A stretch of DNA of 64,000 bases from positions 806,001 to 870,000 of the forward strand of contig JADJEI010000001.1 of NCBI GenBank assembly GCA_016709155.1, in the 5' to 3' direction. Under the pieces are notes generated by a model that was not told where the DNA came from, searched no databases, and saw only the letters and a list, made by a program, of their open reading frames with translations. Positions within the stretch are counted from its first letter, which is position 1. Each line of letters starts with the position of its first letter. Shown here piece after piece: positions 37,002 to 45,832 of this stretch. The translations under genes and the position numbers were made by a program. The stretch is from Ignavibacteriales bacterium (GTDB taxonomy: Bacteria > Bacteroidota > Ignavibacteria > Ignavibacteriales > Ignavibacteriaceae).

Positions 37002-37385
37002 ATGAAATTCAAATCAAGAAGAAAAATACTCAACTACAATCCCGCATTAAAAGAAAAAGCACGTGAGCTAAGAAACAACAGCACACGGACAGAAATTCTG
37101 CTCTGGACTTTCCTTAAAGGCAGACAATTACGCGGGTACGATTTCCACAGACAAAAACCAATTGATGAATACATAGTTGATTTCTTTTGCAGTGAACTTT
37201 TACTGGCAATTGAAATAGACGGGCTCTCACACATTGGCAAAGAACTATATGATTCCAAAAGACAAAACAGATTAGAACAACTCGGTGTTAAATTTCTAAG
37301 ATTTAAAGATGAAGATGTTTTTTATAACTGCGATTATATTGTTAAAGAAATAGAAAAATGGATTGATAATAATGTAAAACAGTAA
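37002..37385 (+). CDS. DUF559 domain protein (PD-(D/E)XK-type endonuclease)
   Basis: The ATG at 37002 (MKFKSRRKILNYNPALKEKARELRNNSTRTE) gives the standard DUF559 length of 127 residues; the longer frame to 36942 runs through repeat A. Motifs: LLWTFLKGRQLRGYDFHRQKPIDEYIVDFFCSELLLAIEIDGLSH, with the D..D..E-x-D acidic pattern of the Vsr/PD-(D/E)XK fold, then LGVKFLRFKDEDVF. Such proteins are small predicted nucleases of unknown target. It is framed closely by two copies of palindromic repeat A, suggesting it moves or spreads with them. Confidence 0.88.
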   Translation: MKFKSRRKILNYNPALKEKARELRNNSTRTEILLWTFLKGRQLRGYDFHRQKPIDEYIVDFFCSELLLAIEIDGLSHIGKELYDSKRQNRLEQLGVKFLRFKDEDVFYNCDYIVKEIEKWIDNNVKQ

Positions 37386-37389
37386 TCCA

Positions 37390-37438
37390 ACACACCCCTT
37401 CTTTTCCCCTCTCGAGAGGGGAACAAAAGGGGTGTGTT
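37390..37438. repeat. Palindromic repeat A, copy 2
   Basis: Core TTCCCCTCTCGAGAGGGGAA (37404-37423) inside outer arms ACACACCCCTT (37390-37400) and AGGGGTGTGTT (37428-37438), starting five bases after the DUF559 stop codon. It is followed directly by repeat B copy 1. Confidence 0.8.
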
Positions 37439-37544
37439 GCTTGCTAATAAATATAACCCCTGCCCTGTCACTCCGTCCGCCGCGGCGGATTGACCCGAAA
37501 TCTAAGAGAAGAAGATTGGCGGTATTGTTAAAATCTTTTGTCAT
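37439..37544. repeat. Repeat B, copy 1
   Basis: A segment of about 100 bases with CCTGCCCTGTCACTCCGTCC, the 12-base palindrome CCGCCGCGGCGG, TTGACCCG and TTGGCGGTATTGTTAAAAT. It recurs at 37725-37832 with a few substitutions. The last block recurs once more at about 37590-37617. Confidence 0.75.
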
Positions 37545-37674
37545 ACCGAGCGAAGTCAAGTATGACCTCAACAAACTAACTAAAAAATATTGGTGGTATT
37601 GTTAAAATTTTGTTAGACTTTTTAAGGTTCTGTTTCATACTGGCGAAGCTATCTCTATGGTAGCTGTCTCAAAA

Positions 37675-37724
37675 AGGTGTGTAAATTCCCCTCTCGAGAG
37701 GGGAAAGGAAGGGGTGTGTTGCTT
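37675..37724. repeat. Palindromic repeat A, copy 3 (rearranged left arm)
   Basis: Contains the same core CCCCTCTCGAGAGGGG and right arm AGGGGTGTGTT as copy 2, but the left outer arm reads GGTGTGTAAA rather than ACACACCCC, so the outer stem is lost. It is followed directly by repeat B copy 2, so A+B recurs as one unit. Confidence 0.75.
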
Positions 37725-37832
37725 AGCTAAAAAATATAAGCCCTGCCCTGTCACTACGTCCGCCGCGGCGGATTGACCCGGAATCTAAGAAAAGAAGAGT
37801 GGCGGAATTGTTAAAATTTTGTTAGATTTTTA
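37725..37832. repeat. Repeat B, copy 2
   Basis: Near-identical to the segment at 37439-37544, including CCGCCGCGGCGG and TTGACCCG, and ending GGCGGAATTGTTAAAAT. It abuts the 3' end of the DUF2075 gene. No gene is visible between 37386 and 37835: the whole 450 bases are repeats A and B and short repeat-like joints, among them GTCATAC...GTATGAC at 37540-37566. Confidence 0.75.
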
Positions 37833-37835
37833 ATA

Positions 37836-39813
37836 TTATAATTCTTTAAATCCAATTTCTTTCAAGTACTCAAAAGTTGAATCATAAAATGAAGGAGGGC
37901 GAGTATGATCATCTTTGTCTCCTGGTGGAACAACAATCACCATCCCTTGTCGAGCGCGGGTTAACAGTACTCTATAAGCATTCTTCAGATAAACCTGTCT
38001 TTCGAGTTTATTAATTCTTTGCCAACGATTTCCTCTGAACGACCAATGTTGCCAACCATTTTTTGTAAATCTAAAATCTGCATCCCATGTAACGCAAACC
38101 CAATCAAGTTCTAAGCCTTGTACCTCAAACTCAGTAGCAACATCTTCCAGATAATAAGAAGATCGAACATCTTCTTTTTCTTCAAGAAACCAATGAACGG
38201 GATCCATTGGTGATTTTACAAAAATGCATTCAGGCTTTAGTCTCTCAGCCTGCGAAGAAACAACAATCCCATATCGCTCTGTTCCTCTTGCTTGTTCTTT
38301 AAGCCATTGTTTTGCTTTAGACAAATCTCGGGTTATTACAATGGGATAATTTGAATTAATATTTTTAAGTGTTGATTTTGCATCATCAACATTAAATCAA
38401 GAATTTGTTTTATTAATAATGAAACGTTTTCTGCACGGAATGAACGCATAGAAACAGAAAGGTGTAATGAATCATTAAAGGTAATATTCGTTCTTCCATT
38501 TAAATTATCTATTGTATCGCCTGCTCCATATTCACTATCAGTGAGTCTTGAAGAAATATAGACATCCCAATCTTTAAAAGAAGATTGAATCGAATTTATC
38601 CACTCGCTTATGCCTGCTTCGCCAGTATTTATCTCTTGACCGCCACCAACTAAACAGACTACAACAGCCCAGTCCTTATGTCGATCTAAACACGAAATGA
38701 GAAATTCTGGTTCTGATTGCTTAAAATTTGGTTTATTTTTTTACGTTTCATAAAGTTTGATGTTTGCTCTAAAGTCCAAGCTCTCTGGGCTTCATCAAAC
38801 AATGCAACGTGTTCAGGTGGGGTACTTAGATCAGTTAAACAATCATCTCTAAAGTTGTGTACATTTTGAATTTTAGATTTAACTGCACTGTGTACTACAC
38901 CCTTTTTTGTTCTTATTCCGAGTTCCTTATCACGTTTAACTTTATCTCTAACTAAAGCTTCTTTCAGAATTTTTACAAGCGGTCCATTCCCAGATAAGAA
39001 AACACTGTACAATTCATTCTTTTCATCAGAATATTTATTTGCAATATTTAATCCTACAAGGGTTTTACCAGCCCCCGGCACACCCGTCACAAAACAAATA
39101 GATTTTCTTCTTTCTATTTTTAAGAAGTCTATAATCTTATAAATTTCTTCAGATGTTCTGCTGATATTAATTGCGCTTGCATCACTACGTGATATTTCAC
39201 TTACAGAGTGACCAAAATACAAAGCCTTTGCCGCTTCTATAATAGTGGGTGTTGGTTTGTAATGACCACTTTCCCAATATTCCTTTTCAATTACTTCGCC
39301 ATCGCAAAATTTTAGAACATCTTTAATAACTTCCGATAATAATTCTACATTGCTATTAATTGGGTAAAGTAATTTATCATTGTGTGGTGTTGGTGATACT
39401 GTTGTATATGAGTGCTTTGCCTTTGTGGCAATTAAAATAGGGGCGATAAATTGTTGGTGACTCGTTTCGTGAAAGTTTTTCAAGTCTAAAGCATAATCCA
39501 TCACTTGATCAATAGCATAAGAAGTAAATTCTTTTTCACCAATCTTAAACTCTAAAACAAAAATAACTGAGCCAATAAGTACAACTGCATCAATTCGTTG
39601 ACCCATACGTGGGATTGAAAACTCAAGATAAATTGAACCATTTTCTCTATACGCCTCTAAAACTGCTTTTAATATTTTGATTTCTTCTAGCCAAGAATGT
39701 TTCTGGGTTAATTGATCAGAAAAAGGACTATTTAAACTTAGCCTACCTATTATCTCTTCATCTGATGAATTTAGAAATTCAGAAATTGTACTTGAGTAAA
39801 ATGCGCGATTCAT
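37836..39813 (-). CDS. DUF2075 nuclease-helicase protein (two frameshifts)
   Basis: About 660 codons in three frames. Residues about 75-100 (GQRIDAVVLIGSVIFVLEFKIG) show the D...ExK pattern of a PD-(D/E)XK nuclease. Then come Walker A VTGVPGAGKTLVGLN (about 240), Walker B ALFDEAQRAW (about 340), SEPEFLISCLDRHKDWAVVVCLVGGGQEINTGEAGI, and the C-terminal FEVQGLELDWVCVTWDADF and AYRVLLTRARQGMVIVVPPG of superfamily 1-like DUF2075 (Schlafen-related) ATPases. Frame shifts fall in the T7 run at 38736-38742 and at AAA 38394-38396; one added base at each restores the family sequence. It is divergent from a nuclease gene. A defence role is inference. Confidence 0.83.
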
Positions 39814-39908
39814 AGTTTGACTTAGATTCTGCCTTCGAGTAAACTCTTTGGAATAATGATTTCATATATTTAATTATTCTTTTAATTAAAATTAGTAAAA
39901 TTATTTGT

Positions 39909-40726
39909 ATGAGTATTCAAGAAAGATTATTAGTTGGAATTATAAATAACAATAGAGATTTCGAAATCATTCGAGATCAACATTGGTATCGTATTCCTAT
40001 TGATAAAGCTGGAAAACTTTTAAAGAGACGTTGGCCACCTAAGTGGATTGGTTTTTATCAATCCGGGGGTGTTAAAAATAATTCTTTTATGATTAGTCAC
40101 TATGCAAAAATCACAGCGATATCCGAAGTCTCCCGTAAGACACTTTTTCCAAATGAAAAGAGAATCCAAAAACAAATGCGCTCTATTACAAAATATCTTT
40201 TAATGAATTACTTGCTTTACCTAAACCAATTCTAAGTCGCAGATGGCGTAGAATCGTTTTCATACAAACAACACTCGATAAATTTCTTAAAGCAACTGAG
40301 ATAAATGATCTCTACGACGGAAGCACTCTTGAGGACAAACTTTGGGCAGCACTTAAACAAAATGAAATTGAAGCCGAGCGACAAGAGTTAATTCAGGTTG
40401 AGCAAAAATTTTACTTTTTAGATTTTGCAGTTTATTGTATGAAAGGTAAAATTGATATTGAAACAGATGGTGATAAGTGGCATCACAATCCTGAAGCTGC
40501 ATCAAAAGACAATATTCGGAATAATGATTTAGCTTCTCTCGGTTGGAACATTATTCGCTTTAATACAAATCAGATAAGAGAACAAATTCAATCTTACTGC
40601 ATTCCACAGATCAAAACGAACATAAATAATTTTGGTGGGATTAAAATTGATGAGACATTTTCTAAACGATTTCTCCGATACAGATCAGATTCCAATCAAT
40701 GTAATTTTTTTGAAATTACAGACTAA
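39909..40726 (+). CDS. DUF559-like endonuclease domain protein (frameshifted)
   Basis: Two frames join at the T4 run 40198-40201 (one base missing) to give about 272 residues. The first holds MSIQERLLVGIINNNRDFEIIRDQHWYRIPIDKA and WPPKWIGFYQ; the second continues FNELLALPKPILSRRWRRIVFI, LEDKLWAALKQNEIEAERQE, and a nuclease core FYFLDFAVYCMKGKIDIETDGDKWH with LASLGWNIIRFNTNQI. The D...E-x-D plus LGW..IRF pattern is Vsr/DUF559-like. The N-terminal domain is probably a nucleic-acid-binding or regulatory part (inference). It shares a 95-base divergent promoter region with the DUF2075 gene. Confidence 0.8.
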
Positions 40727-40788
40727 CCTAAGTGATTCTGCATAAGAAATTCTATAATCAACTTTTAAAGTTATTTACCCTGAAAAAT

Positions 40789-41013
40789 CTAAACAATTCG
40801 TTCAATTTTCTTCCCCTCCATCAAAACTTTCAATAATCTCTTTCCTTTCATTTCAAGGCAGCCAATAATAGTTCTAATGAATTCCCCGGTAATCGGTTTG
40901 CTCGTTTCAGGTGTTACTTTTCTGTTTGTAGTTAGTTTTACTGTTTTCATTCTTACAAATTTCTTGTAATACTGCCGGTAAAATAACACATAGAATTTCT
41001 GATAATCATCCAT
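40789..41013 (-). CDS. Small ORF with duplicated C-terminal block (doubtful gene)
   Basis: 74 codons ending in KGKRLLKVLMEGKKIERIV. The last 25 residues closely resemble the end of another minus-strand ORF at 41877-42089 (KRKSLLKALMEEKKIEREL), with similarity also at the nucleotide level. The family is not recognised. It may be the degraded 3' end of a repeated gene rather than a working one. Confidence 0.3.
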   Translation of the reverse strand: MDDYQKFYVLFYRQYYKKFVRMKTVKLTTNRKVTPETSKPITGEFIRTIIGCLEMKGKRLLKVLMEGKKIERIV

Positions 41014-41049
41014 TGCGTGGAGGATTTGTCAACAGGGAAATTAATGGGA

Positions 41050-41067
41050 AAGAAGCGAGAGACAAGA
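41050..41067. repeat. 18-bp purine-rich direct repeat, copy 1 (copy 2 at 41760-41777)
   Basis: AAGAAGCGAGAGACAAGA occurs here and identically at 41760-41777, one on each side of the DinB gene (41206-41727). Both lie in purine-rich low-complexity stretches (41050-41160 and 41755-41860) that contain no gene. Confidence 0.7.
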
Positions 41068-41205
41068 TGTTAATGAAGATAAAAGATTAAAGTAAAAAGA
41101 TAATATGATTTCAAAATTCAAAAATGTCGAACGTGAGACGAAAGAAGCAAGAGGGAAGACTGCTATTCAGTCGAAGCAATTCAGGTAAGCGCCGGATATT
41201 TGCGG

Positions 41206-41727
41206 TTAAAGATAATTTTCTTTAATAAAAGATATGTGGTGAAGCTCGTGTCCGGCAATGTGATAAGCCAATGCCCGCACTGTTGCTTTGTTGCCGTCGG
41301 CAGTACCTTCCCTGATCAGTGCTTCATTATCCAGCCCGTTAAAAAGTGTTATTGTTGATTTGCGCACGGCCTCGTATTCCTCAAATATATTTTTCAGTTC
41401 CCTCTCATTTGCATTTGAGTGAAGCGCAAAATCGTCCTGCTCAAAACCCGGGAGCTTTGTTTTATCATTTCTTGCAAAACGCATTGCACGGTATGAATAA
41501 ATTCTTTCGTCATCAATAATATGGACAAGGATTTCTTTTATAGTCCATTTGCCCGGGGCATAATGGTAAAGCAGCTTTTCTTCAGGCAGTGATAGAATAA
41601 AGTTTCTTGTTAACCTGAAATTTTCTTCCATGTGCATTAACACTAGTCCGTCATCGGGAAGCAGATCAATATACATAGAAGCATATTGAGGATATTCGCC
41701 GGGTTTTGGTTTTTGAATTATTTTCAT
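41206..41727 (-). CDS. DinB family protein
   Basis: 173 residues of the DinB/YfiT-like four-helix fold: LPEEKLLYHYAPGKWTIKEILVHIIDDERIYSYRAMRFARND near residues 47-90 and RALAYHIAGHELHHISFIKENY at the C-terminus. The His in ILVHIIDDE and the two in GHELHH would form the metal site. The family includes thiol-dependent enzymes; the activity here is unknown. The gene lies alone between two copies of an 18-bp direct repeat. Confidence 0.87.
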   Translation of the reverse strand: MKIIQKPKPGEYPQYASMYIDLLPDDGLVLMHMEENFRLTRNFILSLPEEKLLYHYAPGKWTIKEILVHIIDDERIYSYRAMRFARNDKTKLPGFEQDDFALHSNANERELKNIFEEYEAVRKSTITLFNGLDNEALIREGTADGNKATVRALAYHIAGHELHHISFIKENYL

Positions 41728-41876
41728 AATCAGATTTCTTTATTCAAACTTAAGCAGGCAAGAAGCGAGAGACAAGAAGTTTAATAAAATGATAAATGTT
41801 GAATGAAAGAAGAGAAATGTGAGCCAAAAAATGCGAGAAGAAGGAGGTGAGACGAAAAATTCAGAAACTTGAAACG

Positions 41877-42089
41877 CTATAATTCTCGTTCAATTTTCTT
41901 TTCTTCCATCAAGGCTTTCAATAAGCTCTTTCGTTTTATTCCTAAAATCCCAACGTTGGATCTTATTTCTTCGGGTGTGGCAAGAGGTACTATTTTTATT
42001 CCATATGTGGGAGCAGATATCCTGGTTAATAAACTCGCCGCTTTTTCGGAGGAGCTGCAGGAACTAAAGAAAAAATATTCCTGAAACAT
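41877..42089 (-). CDS. Small ORF sharing a C-terminal block with 40789-41013 (doubtful gene)
   Basis: 70 codons ending TPEEIRSNVGILGIKRKSLLKALMEEKKIEREL. The end is homologous to the ORF at 40789-41013. An ORF on the opposite strand (41869-42084) covers the same bases and also reads plausibly, so the coding strand is not certain. Probably a repeat-derived fragment. Confidence 0.3.
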   Translation of the reverse strand: MFQEYFFFSSCSSSEKAASLLTRISAPTYGIKIVPLATPEEIRSNVGILGIKRKSLLKALMEEKKIEREL

Positions 42090-42203
42090 TTACTCCTATT
42101 AATTCAAAAACATCATGCATCCGATCACCAAAGCAAGTATAACAATCAATCTGCGTAAATCTGCCTGATCTGCGGAATCTGCGTTCTATTTCTTCGGGAA
42201 TTA

Positions 42204-43610
42204 TCAAACCTTAATCGTTTTCCACTTCCCTTTCTTAAATAAGAAATATCCAGCAATAGAAAATAGAGTTTCGCAAATTACCACCGTCCAATAAACCCCC
42301 GGTGCACCTAAAGAAAGCTGCACCGATAATAAATAAGCAAGCGGTATCTGCATCAGCCAGTAAATGACGAGATTCATAATAGTTGGAGTGCGTGTATCAC
42401 CCGCCCCGTTAAACGCCTGCACGAGCACCATCCCAAATGCGTAAGAAAAGTATCCAAGTGAAAATATATTTAAACATTGCGCCGCAGACTTAACCACCTC
42501 CTTTTCGTCAGTAAAAAAATCGGCAATATCATCCGAGAAGAATAGGAATACGATCATCACAATTCCCATAAAAATTGCATTGAAGAACCCCGTACGCCAG
42601 ACAGATTTTTCAGCACGTTCAGGTTGAAGTGCGCCAAGGTTTTGTCCTACCATTGTGGCGGCTGCATTTGAAAACCCCCACGCAGGCAGAATTGTAAATA
42701 TTATAATTCTAATTGCAATAGTGTAACCTGCAAGAGCAACACTTCCAAATGTTGACATAATCCTCATCAGAAAAATCCAGCTCGCCGAACCAATAATAAA
42801 CTGGGCAGTAACTCCCGAAGAAAGTCTAACAAGTCTTACAACAATATCATTTTTGTACTGCCAGTTGCCACTGTGAATTTTAACAATGCCCCTTCCCTTC
42901 GCCAGATGATAAACCTGGTAACAAATACCAACTGCGCGTCCGATTACTGTTGCGATTGCCGCACCTTCAATTCCCCATTCGGGAAAAGGACCAATACCGA
43001 AAATGAACATCGGATCAAGAATGATATTAATAGAGTTCGCAATCCACAACGAACGCATTGCAAGAGCAGCATCACCGGCACCGCGGAAAATCCCGTTAAT
43101 CAGAAATAACAGGATAACTATTATGTTGCTGCCAAAAATAAGTCTTGTATATCCCGCCCCCTCTGCAATAATCATTTCTGATGCACCCATCAATCTTAAG
43201 AAATCTTCCGCAAATAGAAGTCCTGCAATCATAATCGGTCCAGCAATAATAAATGCAAGATAGATTGACTGCACCGCTGCAATTGATGCACCCTCGTTAT
43301 CTTTTTCCCCGACACGTCTTGCAATCATTGCAGTGGTGCCCAAAGCCAAACCCCACCCAAGCGAATATGTAATTGTCATTAGTGATTCAGTTAACCCTAC
43401 TGCGGCAATTGCATTCACACCAATTTTACTAACAAAGAAAATATCAACTACGGCAAAGAGCGATTCCATAACCATTTCAAGAGTCATCGGAATCGCAAGC
43501 AGAATAATTGCACGGTCAATATTTCCTGTCAAGATGTTTGCATCTTCACCAGCTATCCCAAGACGAAGGAGATTCCAAGCCGAGGATATTTTTTTAAGAA
43601 TAAAGTTCAT
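42204..43610 (-). CDS. MATE family efflux transporter
   Basis: 468 residues with twelve hydrophobic segments in two similar halves. The N-terminal half has RAIILLAIPMTLEMVMESLFAVVDIFFVSKIGVNAIAAVGLTESL, the second RLSSGVTAQFIIGSASWIFLMRIMSTFGSVALAGYTIAIRI, and MVGQNLGALQPERAEKSVWRTG follows: the family blocks of NorM/DinF-type multidrug and toxin exporters driven by Na+ or H+. About 20 additional residues precede the first helix. Substrate unknown. Confidence 0.92.
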   Translation of the reverse strand: MNFILKKISSAWNLLRLGIAGEDANILTGNIDRAIILLAIPMTLEMVMESLFAVVDIFFVSKIGVNAIAAVGLTESLMTITYSLGWGLALGTTAMIARRVGEKDNEGASIAAVQSIYLAFIIAGPIMIAGLLFAEDFLRLMGASEMIIAEGAGYTRLIFGSNIIVILLFLINGIFRGAGDAALAMRSLWIANSINIILDPMFIFGIGPFPEWGIEGAAIATVIGRAVGICYQVYHLAKGRGIVKIHSGNWQYKNDIVVRLVRLSSGVTAQFIIGSASWIFLMRIMSTFGSVALAGYTIAIRIIIFTILPAWGFSNAAATMVGQNLGALQPERAEKSVWRTGFFNAIFMGIVMIVFLFFSDDIADFFTDEKEVVKSAAQCLNIFSLGYFSYAFGMVLVQAFNGAGDTRTPTIMNLVIYWLMQIPLAYLLSVQLSLGAPGVYWTVVICETLFSIAGYFLFKKGKWKTIKV

Positions 43611-43673
43611 AAATATTTTTATTGTTAAAAAAGAATTTTGTGAAGATAGGAAATGATGAGCACTTCATTAAAT

Positions 43674-43711
43674 AAAAAATGCCCGACCGGTTTATGGATT
43701 TCCTGATCGGG
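43674..43711 (-). terminator. Rho-independent terminator of the M1 peptidase gene
   Basis: On the minus strand CCCGATCAGG and CCGGTCGGG form an almost complete 9-10 bp stem around an 11-base loop, followed by CATTTTTT. It lies 22 bases after the M1 stop codon and in front of the MATE gene. Confidence 0.75.
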
Positions 43712-43732
43712 TAGTTTAAAAGTAAACAAAAG

Positions 43733-45746
43733 CTATTGCATCAAAATCATCTTCTTTGTGCTGATAAAGCTGCCGGCACGCAGTTGATAATAATACACAC
43801 CGCTTGAAAGGTTGAAAGCCTGTCCTTCAAATTCAACTTCGTAATTGCCGGGCTGCTGCTGTTCATTTACGAGTGTAGCTATTTCGTTACCGAGTACATC
43901 ATAAATAATAACGTTACTTCCAGGACCCTTCTGCAAATAGATTGGAGTAGAAGGGATCGTATATTTTATTTTTGTTGTTGGATTGAATGGATTGGGATAG
44001 TTCTGCTCAAGTGAATAATTGAAAAGCTGAATTTGATCATCAACATCTGTAAATATTGCCACTATTGTCAGCGTTTTTAAAATGAAATTATCAGGATCGA
44101 AAGAAACACTACTAACTTCACCTTGCACTGTTAAATCAAACGGCTGCACCTGCTGATCATTAAATATTGTAAGGGTTGTATCGCCTTCCGCAGTAGTAAT
44201 TTTAATTTTAATCGGCATTGTAAAAAAAGCAGGATTTGAATTAACCTGCTGCTCAAAATTCAAATGGACAAAATATGTGTTGCCTGATTTTTTTTCGCTG
44301 CTCCAGGTAACAGTGTAGTGAGGATAATTTTCGCCATAAATCCATTCCTGAAAAAAGTAGTTCAGGTCCATTCCGGAAACCTCTTCGGCAACTCTTTGAA
44401 AATCTTCTGTTACAGCAACATCATATTTGAGAACTGGATCATTAGCATAATCTTTCATGATTTTAAAGAAGATACTATCACCAACCACACCTCTTAGCAT
44501 GTGCAAAACAGTTGCGCCTTTAGAATAACTTCTCGCACCATTAAAAATTTCACCGATGTCTGTAATGTCTTCGACCCAAATCGAACCCTGCGCATTTTTC
44601 GCATTCGACATTTCACCGTTCATATAATTTTTGTACCCTGTTGTTCCATTTACAGCCTCAAGGTAAATACCTTCAAGATAAGTAGCAAAGCCTTCATTAA
44701 GCCAGATGTGATGCCAATCTTTGCAGGTGATCATATCGCCGTACCATTGATGAGCAAGTTCGTGTGCGACGAGCAGATCGGAATAACCACCGACGGAAGT
44801 AATAGTCTGATGTTCCATTCCCCCACCCCAGCCAAATTCTGCGTGTCCGTATTTTTCATTTATGAAAGGATAAATACCAAATCTATCGGAATATATTTCG
44901 AGCATATCAGTGGTTTTATCCAAAACCGCCTGCACTGATGGCGTGAATGATTCTGGATAAACATAATGAGTGACAGGCATTGAGTATGTTTCATAATTAA
45001 AAGTCTGCTCGTACAAAAAGAAATTAGGTATCGCTAAAGAAATAAGGTAGTGGGAAATCGGATAACTATTGTTCCATTTATAGGTATGAGTACCATCAAA
45101 ATTATTAATAACTTCTATTAAGCTTCCGTTTGAAACCGGAGTGAGGCTTGTATCAATAGTTACCCAAACATCCGATGAATCAGCTTTGTCTGCAGGTGTA
45201 TCTTTACACGGAAACCAATCGCTTGCGCCGTATGGCTCGCTCAGTGTATAAATTGTTGGTATTGAATTATGAGTGTCATATTCAAAACTGCCGAAGCCGC
45301 TGGAGCCGGGGGTTCCCGTCATATATTATAATTAAAAATAATTTTTCACCGGCAGAGTAAGTTCTATCAAGTGTGATATTTATTTTTCCGTCTGAATGAG
45401 TAAAGAGGAGTGGAGTTCCAGAAATAAGAACAGAGTCAACTGTTAACGAATTTTGTAAATCAAGAAAGATAAAATTAGTTGATGCTGCGCTGTCACTAAT
45501 TTCACAATCAATATTTACCTCGCCTAAAATGAAAGGGCTGGTGTAATCAATAAACAAATTTAATTTGTAATACGTGATATCAATTTGCGGATCACCGGGA
45601 TAGTCAATATCAAAGTACTGTTTCCCCTTTTCAAAACTTTCTTTTTCTGAAATTCTTATTTGTCTGTTTTCTTCAACAAAACTTTTTTGCTGTGCAAAGG
45701 AAAATCCAAATGCAAAAACTAAAATTAAAACTATACTTCTTCTCAT
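43733..45746 (-). CDS. M1 family aminopeptidase with type IX sorting domain (frameshifted)
   Basis: Joined length about 670 residues. The signal peptide (MRRSIVLILVFAFGFSFAQ) and N-terminal beta domain are in one frame; the rest follows after one extra G in the G5 run at 45308-45312. Catalytic features: exopeptidase loop GGGMEHQT, zinc motif HELAHQWYGD, and the downstream ligand in WLNEGFATYLE. The last 90 residues, starting NYPNPFNPTTKIKYTIP and ending ISTKKMILMQ, are a C-terminal sorting domain for type IX secretion. The enzyme should be exported to the cell surface and remove N-terminal residues from peptides. Confidence 0.9.
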
Positions 45747-45832
45747 TGTCTGCTCAAATATTTATTTATGTTAAACAAACCTACATCAAATTAAATCTGA
45801 ATTCAAACCAGATAATCACAAACGTTGATGCA

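Noticed and set aside
36898..37832. Possible CRISPR array
   Set aside because: The repeats here are palindromes of unequal spacing bracketing a gene, not short regular repeats with unique spacers; no cas gene is present.
41869..42084. 71-codon plus-strand ORF ending in EELQELKKKYS
   Set aside because: Reads plausibly, but the complementary strand carries the block shared with 40789-41013, so the plus-strand reading is less likely; not decided with confidence.
44501..44938. 145-codon plus-strand ORF
   Set aside because: Antisense to the catalytic domain of the M1 peptidase.
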